A program made the translations under genes and the position numbers. The notes under the pieces are model-generated. The model ran no database searches and had not been told where the DNA came from. It saw nothing but the letters and a program-made list of their open reading frames with translations. Positions 61,677-64,000 of a stretch of 64,000 nt of DNA are shown in pieces. The first letter of the stretch is position 1; every line of letters starts with the position of its first letter. Source of the DNA: Nitrospira sp. (lineage in GTDB: Bacteria; Nitrospirota; Nitrospiria; Nitrospirales; Nitrospiraceae); assembly GCA_037045225.1 (NCBI GenBank), contig JBAOHZ010000009.1:372001-436000 (forward strand), written 5' to 3'.

Positions 61677-62316
61677 CACCAGCCTTGAGGAAGAAGTTTC
61701 CCTCCGAGTTTTTACCCTGAATAATATCTTCATAGGGAACGGGAATCTGAACCTGCTTCGGTTGCCCTTGGCCATTTGGAACAACTCTCAGCACATGGAT
61801 CTTGTTTCTCGACGCAAATGTTGTGAAGCCTCCGGCAAGCGAGATCCCTTGCAACACTGTCGCATAAGACTTCAACGGCACCTTCCCAGGTTTTGACACT
61901 TCACCAAGAACATACACATAGTAACTATTTACTTCCTTCACTTGCACCGAGACGGTTGGATTCGACATGAACTCAGCCAAGCCATCCGCAATTCGCTTGG
62001 CCAGTACATTCGACGTCATTCCCGCTGCCTGAACATCACCGATCAGCGGCATTGAAATCTTCCCATCAGGCCGAATGATGACTTCTCGTGAAAGCTCCTG
62101 ATTCCGCCAAACGTTCACGACCAGAACATCCTCAGGCCCCAGCAAAAATTCATTCGGAGGAATATACGTGACATTGAAGTCTATCTGCTCATTCCCGATC
62201 CAGCACCCCGGGAGAGTGAGAAGAAAGCTGACAGCAATACATACCCCCCCTCGTAACCATCTGCAACCGAAAGTTTTCAAGTTCCAACTCCTTTGGCTCG
62301 CTCCAGCGACATGCAC
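61657..62316 (-). CDS. Polysaccharide export lipoprotein (Wza-like, SLBB domain)
   Basis: A 219-residue protein with a lipobox LTLPGC (Cys 38). A Poly_export domain begins FLLGPEDVLVVNVWRNQELS and runs to ISMPLIGDVQAAGMTSNVL; a single SLBB domain follows (YYVYVLGEVSKPGKVPLKS, then LKAGDVIVVP at the end). It is much shorter than E. coli Wza and lacks the C-terminal amphipathic helix, so the barrel encoded next may form the outer-membrane pore. The signal start is not certain because several starts precede the hydrophobic core. Confidence 0.9.
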   Translation of the reverse strand: MHVAGASQRSWNLKTFGCRWLRGGVCIAVSFLLTLPGCWIGNEQIDFNVTYIPPNEFLLGPEDVLVVNVWRNQELSREVIIRPDGKISMPLIGDVQAAGMTSNVLAKRIADGLAEFMSNPTVSVQVKEVNSYYVYVLGEVSKPGKVPLKSYATVLQGISLAGGFTTFASRNKIHVLRVVPNGQGQPKQVQIPVPYEDIIQGKNSEGNFFLKAGDVIVVP

Positions 62317-62340
62317 CCGTACAATTCTAGCAAATGGACT

Positions 62341-63042
62341 TCACCTTGACGGTAATACAACCATTGTTTCAGAGGGCACAACGATCTGATCTCCCGGTTT
62401 TAACTCTATGTTTTGATCTGAGCCATCTCTCAGCACGATGTCGTCATAACTCGCCTTAATCTTGTTCAATCCCTCACCATCTTTTCCGAACCGAAATACC
62501 ACAATTTTGTTGCGAGCAGCCACCTGTGTAAAGCCATGAGCAATCGTGATTGCTTGCAGCAGTGTGGTCTTACTTTTCAGAGGATACTTACCGGGAGCAT
62601 TCACCTCTCCCAACACGTAAATTTGATAACTATTGACCTCTCGGACTAGGATCGAAACCGTCGGGTTCTCCATATAGGATTTGAGCCGTGCGGAGATCTC
62701 GTCAGTTAATTGTCCCGCTGTCCGCCCCACTGCCGACACATCACCGATAAGGGGGAGCGAAATCCGACCATCCGGACGAACCTGAACTTGCTTAGAAAGA
62801 TCCGCGTTCTTCCACACCGTAATTTCCAAGACGTCTTCAGGCCCCATAATGTAATCTGGAGTCACCGTAAGGGATGATTTTTCTGCCCCTTCGCCTCCAT
62901 GCCGTACACTGGCAGGGTTTGTCCCCTGGGATGGGCCTGCCACCAAGGTCAATTTTGGTGCCTGCTCAAATTGGGTAGCATGCGCGATACTTCCCAAGCT
63001 CCCCACAAGAACAATAGTGCTAAATAACGCCGTACCATTCAT
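62341..63042 (-). CDS. Second polysaccharide export protein (SLBB), non-lipoprotein
   Basis: A 233-residue paralogue of the next gene. A signal peptide (MNGTALFSTIVLVGSLGSIAHA) without a lipobox cysteine is followed by a linker, the Poly_export domain (YIMGPEDVLEITVWKNADLS, ISLPLIGDVSAVGRTA) and an SLBB domain (YQIYVLGEVNAPGKYPLKS, ending LKPGDQIVVPSE). AGGAG lies 8 bases before ATG 63042. It heads the export operon. The two copies align over nearly their whole length, implying duplication; they may stack as separate rings in the export channel. Confidence 0.9.
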   Translation of the reverse strand: MNGTALFSTIVLVGSLGSIAHATQFEQAPKLTLVAGPSQGTNPASVRHGGEGAEKSSLTVTPDYIMGPEDVLEITVWKNADLSKQVQVRPDGRISLPLIGDVSAVGRTAGQLTDEISARLKSYMENPTVSILVREVNSYQIYVLGEVNAPGKYPLKSKTTLLQAITIAHGFTQVAARNKIVVFRFGKDGEGLNKIKASYDDIVLRDGSDQNIELKPGDQIVVPSETMVVLPSR

Positions 63043-63706
63043 TAGTTATTCTCCTGAAGAAATTCCAACTACCATTTGCAACAACGACTAATCATCTACC
63101 TTCCCAGCAAGAACCGAAGTCTCGATCCTGTAACAAAGGGTGCCACGCTTCCAAATGGAGGGGGATTACACTTCTCTGGTCCAGCGGAATAGCTCATAGA
63201 TCTGAGAGGCTGAGAAGGGACCTTTCATCAAAGAAAGCCTTAACCGCGCAGCAATTGCCCACCAGCATGGGGCTACTCAATCGGTCTTGATCAGCGGATC
63301 TGCTCCAAGCTCATCAGATTGCAGCTTGAGAACACTATCCCTTCGAGACACTTAGCAAGCTGTTTCAGTTATTTCACTTACAATTTAATGATTTACGACT
63401 TTGATACCCGTACCCACCACCAAAACTAGGGCACTCCGCAAACAATCAACCCCGACTAACGGACTCTTCACAACGAACTACCTCTGAAGCCTTAGCATAA
63501 CAGCAGTGTCGCACGGGTGTGAGTATACGAGTATAGAAGTACGAACGTGAACGGACAATACCAATGATGTACGGATAGATTCCTCAAAAGTATAATTTGA
63601 CTACCTCGAAAGTATTATGTAGCATTACTAGTGATCAGCATATGTCTTAGGTTATCAGAAATAGCTCCATTGTCTAGAAAGACCAACGATCCTACGGAGA
63701 ATCACC
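63043..63706. other. 664-base divergent intergenic region upstream of the export operon
   Basis: No gene was found. It must contain the promoter of the leftward export operon and of the rightward partial gene. The right half is AT-rich and contains short reiterations (GAGTATA twice at 63521-63535). A good sigma70-like promoter for the plus strand is listed separately. No clear sigma54 or sigma70 site was found for the minus strand. Confidence 0.4.
63597..63625 (+). promoter_or_regulatory. Sigma70-like promoter for the plus-strand gene at the right edge
   Basis: TTGACT (63597-63602) and TAGCAT (63620-63625) are separated by 17 bases. This would start transcription about 75 bases upstream of GTG 63707. 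It was found by eye and has not been tested against background frequency. Confidence 0.4.
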
Positions 63707-64000
63707 GTGACTCAAAACGCTGTCAGCTCTCAGGAACCTGCAGATAACCTCGCTGACCAACGCGCAGGCGCAGGAATCGTCGTTTTATCATCCTCGATGC
63801 AGCTACTTCATATGAATCGCCAGGCCGCCGAACTCTCCAAGCTCATCAATATGGCCGAGAACGGAGGCGCGCCTGCCAAGGCCGCGCAAGGAGTGCTGCC
63901 CTCGGCCTTGACCGAGCTCTGCGCAGAGATCATGAAAGCCCTCCACGTTCGCACTGAGGCAAAGGATTGGGAGCAATTTGAGGTCAAGCGAATCGCGGGT
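63707..64000 (+). CDS. N-terminal part of a probable regulatory protein (partial)
   Basis: GTG 63707 is preceded by GGAGA at 6 bases and opens a frame of 98 codons to the window edge. The protein begins VTQNAVSSQEPADNL. A segment VLSSSMQLLHMNRQAAELS resembles the start of the PAS-like domain seen in LuxR-type EPS regulators of similar bacteria, followed by LPSALTELCAEIMKALHVRTEA. The DNA-binding part would lie beyond the edge. Its divergent position next to the export operon suggests local regulation. The class assignment is tentative. Confidence 0.5.
   Translation, partial: MTQNAVSSQEPADNLADQRAGAGIVVLSSSMQLLHMNRQAAELSKLINMAENGGAPAKAAQGVLPSALTELCAEIMKALHVRTEAKDWEQFEVKRIAG

Noticed and set aside
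63120..63160. A sigma54-type promoter (GTGGCAC on the minus strand) for the export operon.
   Set aside because: The required GC at the -12 position with correct spacing is absent.
1..64000. CRISPR arrays, tRNA or rRNA genes.
   Set aside because: No regularly spaced direct repeats, no cloverleaf-like sequence with the TTCGANNC pattern in context, and no rRNA-like sequence were recognised by eye.

Overview
The window looks like chromosomal DNA of a Nitrospira-type bacterium (phylum Nitrospirota). This is inferred from the gene repertoire: a pilus/type II secretion operon with a cohesin-bearing secretin, and an exosortase-A-style exopolysaccharide (EPS) locus with SxtJ, DUF5989 and carbamoyltransferase proteins. 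No rRNA or other marker gene is present to confirm it. Nearly every gene lies on the minus strand. No tRNA, rRNA or CRISPR array was seen.

Region 1 (1-13.8 kb). proA and the first codons of a downstream gene sit at the left edge. Next is an 11-gene minus-strand operon, read from 12213 down to 1514. It encodes a lipoprotein secretin with TPR and cohesin domains, two adjacent pseudopilins, a LysM lipoprotein, a GspF-type platform protein, a GspE/PilB ATPase, PilM-, PilN-, PilO- and PilP-like assembly proteins, and a third pseudopilin. This is a complete envelope-spanning pilus-like secretion machine apart from the prepilin peptidase. A TviB-type UDP-N-acetylhexosamine dehydrogenase lies upstream of it.

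Region 2 (14.4-18.2 kb). A secreted beta-sandwich protein on the plus strand is followed by nested insertion sequences. An IS110-family element of the IS1111 type (15709-17285) is inserted in orfB of an IS3-family element (about 15388-18180). Removing the inner element rejoins the IS3 reading frame exactly. The noncoding right end of the inner element is a candidate bridge (seeker) RNA.

Region 3 (18.2-55 kb). A long minus-strand surface-polysaccharide cluster contains polytopic GT-C-like proteins, many GT4 and GT2 glycosyltransferases, an O-antigen-ligase-like protein, a low-molecular-weight tyrosine phosphatase, an ATP-grasp enzyme, two NodB deacetylases, SxtJ/DUF5989 membrane proteins, a DegT aminotransferase, a FemAB-like transferase, a beta-helix acyltransferase, an asparagine synthase, a UDP-xylose synthase and a NodU/CmcH carbamoyltransferase. 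It ends in a tightly coupled sugar-modification module: rfbF, FAD oxidase, SDR, zinc-ribbon C-methyltransferase, rfbC, DUF4910 and a PhyH-like oxygenase. A CDP-sugar 2-epimerase-like SDR lies further on. This module has the enzyme that makes CDP-glucose but no CDP-glucose 4,6-dehydratase in the window.

Region 4 (55.7-64 kb). The EPS polymer export operon runs from 63042 down to 55736. It encodes two tandem SLBB export proteins, an outer-membrane beta-barrel, a Wzc-like co-polymerase/tyrosine kinase, a lipid-linked sugar transferase without N-terminal membrane helices, and an exosortase-A-type DUF3473 deacetylase. A divergent plus-strand gene at the right edge (63707 onward) is probably a regulator. 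Together regions 3 and 4 make activated sugars, assemble and decorate a polymer, and export it. The exosortase itself is not in the window.
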